Positions 18,888 through 27,268 of a stretch of DNA of 64,000 nucleotides are shown here, in pieces. The position numbers were made by a program, and so were the translations under genes. The notes beneath the pieces are model-generated. The model was not told where the DNA came from. It saw only the letters and a program-made list of their open reading frames with translations, and searched no databases. Source of the stretch: Bacteroidales bacterium (GTDB lineage Bacteria; Bacteroidota; Bacteroidia; Bacteroidales; Muribaculaceae); contig SUXJ01000001.1 in assembly GCA_015061005.1 (NCBI GenBank), positions 62,001 through 126,000 on the forward strand. The letters run 5' to 3'. Within the stretch, counting starts at the first letter, position 1, and each line of letters opens with the position of its first letter.

Positions 18888-19660
18888 TAGACACTCATTC
18901 TCATCTCTATCTTCCCGATTATGGGGAAGACAAGTGCGCGGCCGTTGACCGCGCACTTGCCGTTGGAGTATCTATGATTGTACTTCCGGGCGTAGATGTA
19001 AGCACGATTGAACCCATTCGCGAGCTGCATGCGCTGCGTCCGGAAGCGACTGCAATGTGCGTTGGCTTGCACCCGACAGACGTAAAACCCGACTCATGGT
19101 CGGAGCAACTGACTCGCATCATTTCAGAAGCGCAAAGCCACTCCGACTACGTAGCTATCGGAGAAACCGGACTTGACCTATACTGGGAGCAAGACACCCT
19201 ACCCTTGCAACTTGAAGCCTTTGAAGCACAACTCGACCTGGCTGACTCACAGAATCTTCCGGCAGTTATTCATTGCCGGAATGCCATGCCGCAAATGCTT
19301 GACCTGCTTGAGAGCAAACGCGGCAGATTGCCGCACATGGTTTTTCACTGCTATAGCGGTACTGCCGACGATATTGACGCCTTGCGCAAGATACAAGCCG
19401 AGGTGATGTTCGGCATCGGAGGAGTTGTGACCTTCAAAAAATCACCTCTGCCAGCTCTGCTACACCGGATAGGCATTAACCACATATTGCTTGAAACCGA
19501 TGCTCCATGGCTTGCCCCTACCCCAATGCGCGGCAAACGCAACGAGAGTTCATATATCCCTTATATTGCGACAAAAATTGCCGAAGAAATGAAAATACAC
19601 ATTGACGAAGTCGATCATATGACAACAAAATCCGCAAAATCATTTTTTAAACTACCTTGA
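18884..19660 (+). CDS. tatD: TatD family metal-dependent hydrolase/DNase
   Basis: A 258-residue TIM-barrel protein. It opens with DTHSHLYLPDYG (metal-binding HxH), has GETGLDLYWEQ with the metal Glu, IHCRNA and FHCYSG with further His ligands, and LETDAPWLAP with the final Asp. TatD enzymes are Mg-dependent exonucleases or D-aminoacyl-like hydrolases in quality control. The start overlaps the gdhA stop by 4 bases (ATGA), indicating coupling. The following sulfatase ATG lies six bases beyond its stop. Confidence 0.92.
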   Translation: MIDTHSHLYLPDYGEDKCAAVDRALAVGVSMIVLPGVDVSTIEPIRELHALRPEATAMCVGLHPTDVKPDSWSEQLTRIISEAQSHSDYVAIGETGLDLYWEQDTLPLQLEAFEAQLDLADSQNLPAVIHCRNAMPQMLDLLESKRGRLPHMVFHCYSGTADDIDALRKIQAEVMFGIGGVVTFKKSPLPALLHRIGINHILLETDAPWLAPTPMRGKRNESSYIPYIATKIAEEMKIHIDEVDHMTTKSAKSFFKLP

Positions 19661-19665
19661 AAACT

Positions 19666-22272
19666 ATGCAACATGACAAAATTCATCTGCCATTAACGCT
19701 GGCGTTTTCCGCTTGCTTAGCGACAATAAACGCATACGCACAAGAACAAGAAACCCCTGCGCGCCCAAACGTGATACTTCTTGTTGCCGACGACCTCGGT
19801 TACGGCGATTTGGGGTGTTACGGGGCAAAAAACGTAGAGACGCCCAATGTTGATGCACTTGCACAGTCCGGTATCCGCTTCACCAACTGCCACGCCGTAG
19901 CGGCGACATCGACTCCGTCGCGCTACTCGCTATTGACCGGCGAATACGCCTGGCGCAAGCGCGCAGAGACAAGCGTTGCCGCCGGCAATGCAGCATCGAT
20001 AATTCGCGCCGACCAATACACGATGGCAGACATGTTTCATGATGCCGGCTATACCACTGCCGCAATAGGCAAATGGCATCTCGGACTTGGAACCGTCACC
20101 GGTCAACAAGACTGGAACGGAAAACTGGACTTGACCCCGGCAGACATCGGTTTTGACTATCACTACATCATGGCAGCTACAGCCGACCGCGTACCGTGCG
20201 TTTATATTGAACAGGGATCAGTAGCCAACCATGATCCTTCGGCTCCGATTCAGGTGAGCTACAACTCGAATTTTGCCGGCGAGCCTACCGGACAAAATAA
20301 TCCCGAATTGCTGAAGCTACATCCGAGCCACGGGCATAATCAATCAATCGTTGACGGCATATCGCGCATAGGATACATGAAAGGCGGCGGAAAAGCCCTT
20401 TGGCAAGACGAAAACATAGCCGACTCAATTGCAGCTCATGCCATTGAGTTCATACAGCAGAGTAAAGACGAGCCTTTCTTTATGTACTTATGTACGAACG
20501 ATATTCACGTGCCTCGATGGCCGCATGAACGATTCCGAGGCAAAAACATTATGGGGCTACGCGGCGATGCGATTATGCAGTTTGACTGGACAGTCGGTCA
20601 AATCACCGACGCTCTTAAAGCCCTCGGCATCTACGAAAACACCTTGATTTTGGTGACCAGCGACAATGGACCTATCCATGATGACGGTTATGCGGACCAA
20701 GCAGTTGAATTGCTCAATGGACACAGCCCCACAGGCGGTCGCCGCGGCATGAAGTACTCCGGCTATGAAGGCGGCACACTCGTACCGTGCATTGTTAGCT
20801 GGCCGGAAGGAGTGAGCCCCGATAATGACAACAACACCCTTCTCAGCCACATTGACTTCATGGCTTCATTCGGTTCACTGATAGGGACAGACTTGCCCAA
20901 AGCCTCCGCACCCGATAGCGGCGACTACATGGATCAACTACTCGGTCGCTCACTCGAGCATCGTCCTTGGGTTAGCGAACTGCCTTCGGCCGGCCCGATT
21001 ACCGTTTGCACAAGCCAATGGAAATATATTCCGGCAAGCAATACCAACCAATACATTACGTTTGGTCCGCCAAACGTTGAGACAGGTGCCAAACCCCATG
21101 ATCAGCTTTTCGACTTGATCAATGACCCCAACGAAACCACCAACGTTGCAGAAGAGAATCCCGAGGTGCTTGAAATGATGAAGAAAATCTATGTTGAGGC
21201 GCAAAGCACCCCTTTTGACTTACCCAACTTTTCTACTGCGGAATCAGAATATTGGTACACGATAAGCACTCCTAACAGAAATAATCTCCATATAACCCTT
21301 ACGGCAGACGGTCTGCTCATGGGCGTTGATGCCTCGGAGAGTATTTTTGCACGCAGTCAATGGAAGTTTACCCTCCGCGAAGACGGCTCATGCAATATCA
21401 TAAATCGCAAAACCGGTACTTATATTGATCCGACTTCTGCAGAAAACCGAGGAGAACTCTCAATGAGTACTAACGAACCGACGAAAGGTTGGGTTATAGA
21501 TTACGCCAACACAGCAGGGTGCGTAGTATTCTACACCGCGGACCTCACATCGCAAATGAACCAAGGTCCGGCAGACCGCAATTTCAGGATACTCAATTGG
21601 GGCGGAGGCACAAACCATTCCGATGCAGGCTGCCAATTCCGCTTCAATGAAGTGTATGGCGAACCGACGTCGGAAATAGCCCTTCCGACTACAGCCGGAA
21701 CCCCTGTGGCATCAACAGCAGAATCACCCAGATGGTACACCATCTGTGCCAACAAGCGCAACCGCCACTACCTTGCCACGGGAGACGGAGAAACCGCAGT
21801 AAGCACAACAGCCACTTACTACTCCCCCACCCTTGCGTGGAGACTTGAAGCCAATGAGAACGGGACATTCAACATTATCAATAAAAATAATGACCTGTAT
21901 CTCAACCCGACAACAACCGACTCCAATGAACTGACCGTAACGTCAGCCGCTCCGGAAGCCGGTTGGGACATCACAGCCGCTTCGTCATCTTATTACGTTA
22001 TATCTTGCGGAACCGACACTCAAGTATCAATCTCCACGGAGGCCGACGGATACAAAGTAGTGAATTTCGACTCACCTGTTTCAACCACAAATGCCGGCTG
22101 CCAATTTCGTTTCGTGGACATTACCGACCTGATCTCGACTTCATCAATAACTCAGGTTCACACCGGAGACAACGAAAGTGAGATTCTTTATGACTTGCAT
22201 GGTCGCCGCGTAATGAACCCGATGCGCCATGGCATTTACATTACGTCGACAGGACGCCGGATAATCAAATAA
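19666..22272 (+). CDS. Secreted Ser-type sulfatase with two ricin-like modules and a C-terminal sorting tail
   Basis: About 868 residues from ATG 19666 (a TTG at 19657 overlaps the tatD stop and is less likely). Order: signal peptide ending near NAYAQ, then a sulfatase domain with metal residues in VADDLGYGD, the active-site motif STPSRYSLLTG with Ser where formylglycine is made, and GKWHLG. Two WYTI-type repeats follow (starting near residues 525 and 685) that resemble ricin-B-like carbohydrate-binding modules, and the end ILYDLHGRRV...GIYIT...RRIIK looks like a T9SS type A sorting tail. It probably removes sulfate from mucin or other host glycans outside the cell. No sulfatase-maturing enzyme is in the window. 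Confidence 0.88.
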   Translation: MQHDKIHLPLTLAFSACLATINAYAQEQETPARPNVILLVADDLGYGDLGCYGAKNVETPNVDALAQSGIRFTNCHAVAATSTPSRYSLLTGEYAWRKRAETSVAAGNAASIIRADQYTMADMFHDAGYTTAAIGKWHLGLGTVTGQQDWNGKLDLTPADIGFDYHYIMAATADRVPCVYIEQGSVANHDPSAPIQVSYNSNFAGEPTGQNNPELLKLHPSHGHNQSIVDGISRIGYMKGGGKALWQDENIADSIAAHAIEFIQQSKDEPFFMYLCTNDIHVPRWPHERFRGKNIMGLRGDAIMQFDWTVGQITDALKALGIYENTLILVTSDNGPIHDDGYADQAVELLNGHSPTGGRRGMKYSGYEGGTLVPCIVSWPEGVSPDNDNNTLLSHIDFMASFGSLIGTDLPKASAPDSGDYMDQLLGRSLEHRPWVSELPSAGPITVCTSQWKYIPASNTNQYITFGPPNVETGAKPHDQLFDLINDPNETTNVAEENPEVLEMMKKIYVEAQSTPFDLPNFSTAESEYWYTISTPNRNNLHITLTADGLLMGVDASESIFARSQWKFTLREDGSCNIINRKTGTYIDPTSAENRGELSMSTNEPTKGWVIDYANTAGCVVFYTADLTSQMNQGPADRNFRILNWGGGTNHSDAGCQFRFNEVYGEPTSEIALPTTAGTPVASTAESPRWYTICANKRNRHYLATGDGETAVSTTATYYSPTLAWRLEANENGTFNIINKNNDLYLNPTTTDSNELTVTSAAPEAGWDITAASSSYYVISCGTDTQVSISTEADGYKVVNFDSPVSTTNAGCQFRFVDITDLISTSSITQVHTGDNESEILYDLHGRRVMNPMRHGIYITSTGRRIIK

Positions 22273-22290
22273 GATTTTTCTAATCCTCAC

Positions 22291-22333
22291 AACGACCGCC
22301 ATGCACATTTTACAATGTATGGCGGTCGTTTGA
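22291..22333 (+). terminator. Hairpin terminator after the sulfatase gene
   Basis: A 12-base-pair perfect stem (22291-22302 with 22319-22330). The following T run is short (TTTG), so termination may be partial. Confidence 0.6.
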
Positions 22334-22361
22334 CTACAAACACACGAAGTGAAAAAAATTT

Positions 22362-23120
22362 ATGGCATATTACAGCATCTATTTCAGCCCGACAGGCGGC
22401 ACAAAAAGGGCAGCGGATATTATTATCGAAACCCTCTGCCGCGATTTCATTGAAATAAACCTATGTAAAGAATTGAATGACATTGAGATTAACCCTGATG
22501 ACGTTTGCGTGATTTCAGTACCGTCATACGGCGGAAGAGTTCCCGATATTGCCGCACAAAGGCTGAGAAAAATCTCCGGTAACGGTGCTCGGGCAATACT
22601 CAACTGTGTTTATGGCAATAGAGCATGGGATGACACGCTCACGGAGCTTGAAGACATCATGAGAGGGGGCGGCTTCAGATGTATCGGAGCTATTGCGGCC
22701 GTTGCAGAGCATTCAATCTTCCGCCAATATGCCGCAGGACGACCGGACGAACAAGACGAGACGGAGCTACGCGATTTCGCGCTAAGATTACGGAATCGAT
22801 TAGACGAAAACATCTCCCCGAATTTAGAACTTCCGGGTAATCATGGTAAATATAAAGACTTTGGCGGTTCTCCACTAAAACCTATCGTTGACAGCACAGT
22901 CTGTCACGGCTGCGGTATATGTGCCGAAGAGTGTCCTACGGGCGCAATTGACACAAATAATCCAATGGCTACCGACTCCGACCGCTGCATAACCTGCATG
23001 CGCTGCATAAGCATCTGCCCCAACCATGCACGCAGTCTAAATCCGGAATTATTTCAACAATTAGAACAACTTATCGGACCGCGACTTGCGGGTAGAAAGC
23101 AAAATCATTTGTATCTTTAG
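22362..23120 (+). CDS. EFR1-type flavodoxin/ferredoxin fusion
   Basis: A 252-residue protein. The N-terminal part (about 1-150) is flavodoxin-like, starting with the phosphate-loop pattern YFSPTGGTKRAAD; the C-terminal part carries two [4Fe-4S] motifs, CHGCGICAEECP and CITCMRCISICP. Such proteins are thought to be electron carriers with a partner not identifiable here. A similar protein is encoded at 53572, but with a shorter match. It stands alone between two hairpin terminators. Confidence 0.85.
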   Translation: MAYYSIYFSPTGGTKRAADIIIETLCRDFIEINLCKELNDIEINPDDVCVISVPSYGGRVPDIAAQRLRKISGNGARAILNCVYGNRAWDDTLTELEDIMRGGGFRCIGAIAAVAEHSIFRQYAAGRPDEQDETELRDFALRLRNRLDENISPNLELPGNHGKYKDFGGSPLKPIVDSTVCHGCGICAEECPTGAIDTNNPMATDSDRCITCMRCISICPNHARSLNPELFQQLEQLIGPRLAGRKQNHLYL

Positions 23121-23141
23121 ACAATCGAACAAGGAACGAGG

Positions 23142-23173
23142 CAGTCTGACCGTCAGAAGGTCGGACTGTTTTG
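23142..23173 (+). terminator. Rho-independent terminator
   Basis: A 10-base-pair stem (23142-23151 with 23159-23168, one G-T pair) with a 7-base loop, followed by TTTTG. It ends the ferredoxin-protein transcript. Confidence 0.8.
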
Positions 23174-23233
23174 CTATTTAAATCAGTGAGTTGCATAATT
23201 ACTCCATTCTCAATAATTTTAAACTCGGAATTT

Positions 23234-23262
23234 TTGAAATTCGAAATAATTGTTTAACTTTG
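23234..23262 (+). promoter_or_regulatory. Promoter of structured RNA
   Basis: TAACTTTG at 23255-23262 is a perfect -7 box, with TTG at 23234-23236, 18 bases upstream. Transcription would start near 23267, giving a leader of about 370 bases before the ATG at 23638. Confidence 0.7.
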
Positions 23263-23266
23263 CAAT

Positions 23267-23574
23267 GCAGACCGCACCGCAGAAGCCCGGTCTCGGGCAC
23301 AGTGGGAGGGTCGGCAGACATATATTGAAAGCGTTTACTCAGCGCTCTTTCTTGGTTATCTGAAACTTCGCAACTTTCATTGAATGAATCAAGATTGAGG
23401 CAAATAGTAGATGCCTACTGTGGAATATGCTCCAATGCGAGGAAGAACTAATCCTTGTCTTGGTTGGTTGTCATATTCAGCGTGGGGCTTCTGCGTTTGC
23501 TCATTCTATTCATTCGGGCAATGCGAAGGCCTCAGATAACGGAATGAGCAACAGGTATGGCTCTCACGCTTTTT
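23267..23574 (+). ncRNA. Candidate structured ncRNA or long leader
   Basis: No gene is supported across this 375-base gap, but it has strong long-range pairing: 23278-23288 pairs perfectly with 23485-23495 (11 pairs, 196 bases apart) and 23497-23506 pairs perfectly with 23542-23551 (10 pairs). A local hairpin 23285-23289/23294-23298 competes with the long helix, so two states are possible. The segment ends with TCACGCTTTTT (23564-23574), the same 11 bases as the end of the structured RNA at 12281-12526. It does not fit tmRNA or RNase P RNA. It could be an independent RNA or a regulatory leader of the secreted protein gene. Confidence 0.5.
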
Positions 23575-23637
23575 TATTATCTATTAATCATTCCTTGGCA
23601 GAGGGTCGTCAAGGGCTTTAAAAAACATCTTTACATT

Positions 23638-24990
23638 ATGTTATTACAAAAAATTTTGCTGAGCGGAGCGTTGATAGCGACCGCCGTGACCTCGCAAGCC
23701 GTATTGCCCGACAAGACACTTAATGAAAGGCATTGTCACATGCTACCGGCATGTTTTGCCTACAATGGAGAGCCATCATATTATGCGACTGTAGAAGAGG
23801 AGGAGAATGCAACGAGCATTAAATACAAACTATACTCAAGGACTTTTTCCGAGAAAGGATATGTTGAATTCCCATATCAAACATATACCGAAACACGGAC
23901 ATATCGATACAATCCTCCGATTTTAAATTACTCATTCCGGTGTCATAATGAACGTTATTTTTCCTTAGAAGAGGCAGAAGAGTTCTCCTCGGACCGCGGT
24001 CTGACTGATAAGATCTCTGTTGCCGGAGGAATGTATTACTTCTTTCCTGAAGGGTACCTTCCGGAGGATCGCTCCAACTTAACAACGAATGCTAAAGTAC
24101 AGAAATATTTATTAGAGCACTCGTGGGAAAACGTTGATGTTAGTTACACTTGTTATGCCACTTATACACCGGCTGATGGAGAAGGCGGAAGTTCGGTATA
24201 TCTCACATATGGCTTTGATTCCTACAATGTTGTTGGTTATTCTGATGAATATGAGGAAACAACAGAATCATGGGACTATAAATGCCACATAACAGACGTA
24301 CACGTAAGAGACGTTGAAAACGATAGAGCATGTTATGATAGTTTTTACGATATAACTCAATGTCTATTTAATGACGATGAAGAGTATGAAGCCTTAATAC
24401 TCAATTATGAATTATATACAACGGAAGAAGATGTAGAAGTAAGATATACAATACACTTACCCGATGGTTATTCATCATACATGGACATTCCCGGTAAGAA
24501 AATTTATACGGAAGGCGTAATATGCGGGATGAATTTGACTAAAGGCAATAGCGGAGAAGTAATCTCCACGTTTGAGATACCCCAAGAATATAATTTTTCA
24601 GACGTGAGTGCATATCTATATATTGACGGCGAAAACAAATATCTTTTGCTAAATTGTTGGTACGGGTATGGGTATGGTGAATCGTTTTATTTGGTTTATG
24701 AGTTGCCGAAATCAGGGGCCGGTGGTGTGCAGTCACCGAAGTTGATTGAGACGGTTAAGGTTCGCCCTACGGTTGTGAAGCAGGGTGAAGATATCAGCAT
24801 CGAAGTGGGTGACGACACCGAGATTGAGGCAATTACCGTTACGGATATGAAAGGGGCAACACGCCGCGTTACTCCGAGTGCAGACAAGAGTCGCACCGCG
24901 ATAAATTCAGGCAGACTCTCACGCGGAATGCACATTGTCGGCGTTAAGACCGGCAATGGCACGCAGAATTCAAAAGTGATTGTTAAGTAA
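23638..24990 (+). CDS. Secreted protein of unknown function with a T9SS-like tail
   Basis: From ATG 23638 the product is 450 residues with a signal peptide (MLLQKILLSGALIATAVTSQ). The upstream extension to 23557 runs through the structured RNA and is rejected. The central part is rich in Tyr and acidic residues with repeated beta-strand patterns. The last 75 residues (from about VKVRPTVVKQGEDISIEV) form an Ig-like C-terminal module ending QNSKVIVK, as in T9SS type A sorting domains. I do not recognise the catalytic or binding function, if any. Its expression may depend on the long leader. Confidence 0.7.
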   Translation: MLLQKILLSGALIATAVTSQAVLPDKTLNERHCHMLPACFAYNGEPSYYATVEEEENATSIKYKLYSRTFSEKGYVEFPYQTYTETRTYRYNPPILNYSFRCHNERYFSLEEAEEFSSDRGLTDKISVAGGMYYFFPEGYLPEDRSNLTTNAKVQKYLLEHSWENVDVSYTCYATYTPADGEGGSSVYLTYGFDSYNVVGYSDEYEETTESWDYKCHITDVHVRDVENDRACYDSFYDITQCLFNDDEEYEALILNYELYTTEEDVEVRYTIHLPDGYSSYMDIPGKKIYTEGVICGMNLTKGNSGEVISTFEIPQEYNFSDVSAYLYIDGENKYLLLNCWYGYGYGESFYLVYELPKSGAGGVQSPKLIETVKVRPTVVKQGEDISIEVGDDTEIEAITVTDMKGATRRVTPSADKSRTAINSGRLSRGMHIVGVKTGNGTQNSKVIVK

Positions 24991-25020
24991 CATCAAATCA
25001 CTACTATAGAAAAACAACGG

Positions 25021-25061
25021 AATCCGAGGCGGCTCGCATAAGCCCCTCGGATTATTTTTTG
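25021..25061 (+). terminator. Terminator between convergent genes
   Basis: A 9-base-pair stem (25021-25029 with 25045-25053) followed by TATTTTTTG on the plus strand. The stem overlaps the tcdA stop codon by two bases. The polarity favours the plus strand gene. Confidence 0.75.
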
Positions 25062-25753
25062 TTGATTTGATTGATGACGAGGGAGGCGAGGGTCATACCC
25101 CAAACGGCAGTGATGTGGACCAAAGAGCCGTTGGGTTCGCCGGGTGATGCGCTTGAGGGAAGGACTTCGTCGGAAAAAACGGCTTTGAATTTACGAGCGG
25201 GAAACTGCCCGGAACGTTTGAAGCGTGCACGCAGGGCAGCAGCCAACGGACAGCCTTTTACTTGCCAAAATTCTTTGACCTGCACACGACTCGGGTCAAG
25301 TTTTCGGGCAGCACCCATAGAGCTGAATAAAGTAGTGGAGCGACAAGCCGCCGCACGCAAAATCAGCAAGACCTTATCGGCGAGCGAATCAATGGCATCG
25401 ATTACGAAATCAAAATCCTCGAAATTAAAAGTATCGGCAGTGTCAACAGTATATCGCACCGAAAGAGCCACAATGTCTGCTTCGGGATTAATTTCAAGCA
25501 GACGGCTGCGAAGCACATCTACTTTAAGTTGACCAACAGTGAGAGTTGAGGCTTGAAGCTGACGGTTTACGTTGCTGAGGACCACCTCATCGGAGTCAAC
25601 AATGGTCAAGTGCCCCACCCCGGTTCGAATCAGAGCCTCGGCACACCAACTGCCTACTCCCCCGACTCCGAAAATGATTACTCGGGTATCGGCAAGTCGC
25701 TGCATGGTATCGACACCAAGGAGACGTTCGGCTCTATCAAAAATTTCATTCAT
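25052..25753 (-). CDS. tcdA: tRNA threonylcarbamoyladenosine dehydratase
   Basis: This E1-like ATP-dependent enzyme cyclises t6A37 of tRNAs to ct6A. The 233-residue protein has the ThiF/E1 fold: nucleotide loop FGVGGVGSWCAEALIRTGVG at about 27-46, VDSDEVVLSNVNRQLQA with the ATP-binding Asp and Arg, and VIDAIDSLADK. The length and the segment ending NGSLVHITAVWGMTLASLV fit TcdA (CsdL) rather than MoeB or HesA. It is the third gene of an operon with ribF and the HAD gene, each pair overlapping by four bases. Confidence 0.9.
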   Translation of the reverse strand: MNEIFDRAERLLGVDTMQRLADTRVIIFGVGGVGSWCAEALIRTGVGHLTIVDSDEVVLSNVNRQLQASTLTVGQLKVDVLRSRLLEINPEADIVALSVRYTVDTADTFNFEDFDFVIDAIDSLADKVLLILRAAACRSTTLFSSMGAARKLDPSRVQVKEFWQVKGCPLAAALRARFKRSGQFPARKFKAVFSDEVLPSSASPGEPNGSLVHITAVWGMTLASLVINQINKK

Positions 25754-26610
25754 AATACAGATGCTTGAGCCACGTCGGCGGAGATAGCCGCTTTAAGTTC
25801 ATCGAGCGAGCCAAAGCGTTTTTCGCTACGTAGCCGTTTGAGGAAGTCAACCTTTAGATTCTGCCCATAAAGATTGCCGGAAAAGTTAAGGATATGAACT
25901 TCGATGGAAATAGGGGCATCATCGGAACACGTTACAGTCGGGCATCTTCCGATATTGATTACGGCATTGCGCTCCAAAACTCTCCCGGCATATACTCCGG
26001 GCGCGGGGATAATGCAAGCGGACTGCACAGAAACATTGGCAGTCGGGAAGCCGATAGTTCTGCCTAATTGACGCCCCATGACAACTTTTCCCTCAATGGC
26101 ATAGGGGCGACCAAGCATTTCTGCCGCCAACTCGGTATCACCTTGAGCCAACGCTTGGCGAATAGCAGATGAACTCACGGACAAATCATGCAGTTCGCTC
26201 GCAATAACGATTTTCACATCGGTGGCTGCCTCAATCTTACTTAATTCAGCAGAAGCGGCACTGATGCGGTCTGACCCGATTCGATTATTAAATCCGAGCA
26301 TAAACAAGGATACTTGATAACGCTCACGCAGCATGGTCAAGAACTCGGCAGCAGTCATGGAGCGCAACTCGGGAGTGAATTGGAGAATTTCAACATCTAC
26401 CCCGGAGGCACGCAACAACTTCTTCCGTTCAGCAACAGGAGTAATAGCCTCGGGGACGCAACATGGGTCAACCAGCGAAAGCGGATGATTGGCGAAGGTC
26501 AACACTAAAGGGTCAAGGCCTTGAGATTGAGCATGTTGCTTCAATTCATTGAGCAGATGAATATGTCCGAGATGGACGCCATCGAAAGTGCCAACAACCG
26601 CTGCCCTCAT
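25750..26610 (-). CDS. ribF: Bifunctional riboflavin kinase/FAD synthetase
   Basis: It makes FMN and FAD from riboflavin. The 286-residue protein begins MRAAVVGTFDGVHLGHIHLL, the nucleotidyltransferase HxGH motif, and has the SSSAIRQAL region at about 142-150. The C-terminal kinase domain carries GRTIGFPTANV. It is a little shorter than the usual 305-315 residues, mostly at the N-terminus. The 4-base overlaps with its neighbours show one transcript. ribE, another riboflavin gene, lies at 41200 but not in this operon. Confidence 0.93.
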   Translation of the reverse strand: MRAAVVGTFDGVHLGHIHLLNELKQHAQSQGLDPLVLTFANHPLSLVDPCCVPEAITPVAERKKLLRASGVDVEILQFTPELRSMTAAEFLTMLRERYQVSLFMLGFNNRIGSDRISAASAELSKIEAATDVKIVIASELHDLSVSSSAIRQALAQGDTELAAEMLGRPYAIEGKVVMGRQLGRTIGFPTANVSVQSACIIPAPGVYAGRVLERNAVINIGRCPTVTCSDDAPISIEVHILNFSGNLYGQNLKVDFLKRLRSEKRFGSLDELKAAISADVAQASVL

Positions 26611-27224
26611 AAGTATTTTTCGGTAAGGGTCATGAAGTCGTTTTCGGGAGTGACGTGCTCCGCTCCAAAGCCGAGTTGACGAGCTGCCTCAACATTAGCA
26701 AGACCATCATCGAAGAAGACGGTTTCGGCAGGAATAATGCCAAGTTTTTGCTGCGCAAGCTGATAAATGCGCGCATCGGGCTTACAACACTTTGCTTCAA
26801 AAGAAGTTACCCCGCCATCGAAGTACGTGGAAAAATCCCCTCCAAGCTTTCGGAACTCGGAACTGATGAACGCGTTCCACATTATAGGGTTGGTATTGCT
26901 CAGAAGAAAGACCTTACATCCGGCACGACGAAGATCAAGCAACCGCAAAAGACGTTCCTCGGGTATTCCAATAAGGAACTTCATCAAGCCGGCATCTATT
27001 TCTTCATCGGAAACGTTACGCGAGAAAAGCGGTCGCACAGCACTGCGAAACTCTTCGGGGGAAATTAACCCCTGCTCAAGTTGCAAGAATAGTCCGCGCT
27101 GACAATAGGGGTCGAAAAAATCATCGGCATTATCCATGCCAAGTTGCTGAAATGCCTTTACGGCACGCAGGCGGTCAATATCCATGATAACACCGCCGAG
27201 GTCAAAAAGTAAAGTGGCCTTCAT
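26607..27224 (-). CDS. HAD family phosphatase, YihX-like
   Basis: A 205-residue haloacid-dehalogenase-type phosphatase. Motif I is FDLGGVIMD (nucleophile Asp in DLG rather than DxD, as in YihX-type sugar-phosphate phosphatases), motif II is LLSNTN, and motif IV is FFDDGLANVEAA. The substrate is not known; members act on sugar phosphates. Being the first gene of the operon with ribF raises the possibility of an FMN or riboflavin-precursor phosphatase, but this is a guess from context. The ATG lies only five bases after a -7 box. Confidence 0.82.
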   Translation of the reverse strand: MKATLLFDLGGVIMDIDRLRAVKAFQQLGMDNADDFFDPYCQRGLFLQLEQGLISPEEFRSAVRPLFSRNVSDEEIDAGLMKFLIGIPEERLLRLLDLRRAGCKVFLLSNTNPIMWNAFISSEFRKLGGDFSTYFDGGVTSFEAKCCKPDARIYQLAQQKLGIIPAETVFFDDGLANVEAARQLGFGAEHVTPENDFMTLTEKYL

Positions 27225-27229
27225 AATTG

Positions 27230-27237
27230 CAAATTTA
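27230..27237 (-). promoter_or_regulatory. -7 box of the HAD-ribF-tcdA operon
   Basis: TAAATTTG on the minus strand, five bases before the ATG at 27224, implying a nearly leaderless mRNA. The box lies in a short inverted repeat (CAAATTT...AAATTTG, 27230-27247) that could be an operator. No good TTG is seen at -33. Confidence 0.55.
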
Positions 27238-27268
27238 CAAAAATTTGCACAGAATGAGAAATTAAACG

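Noticed and set aside
23267..23574. tmRNA
   Set aside because: It lacks a tRNA-like pairing of the ends, a CCA-type end and a tag-coding frame ending in Ala-Ala-stop.
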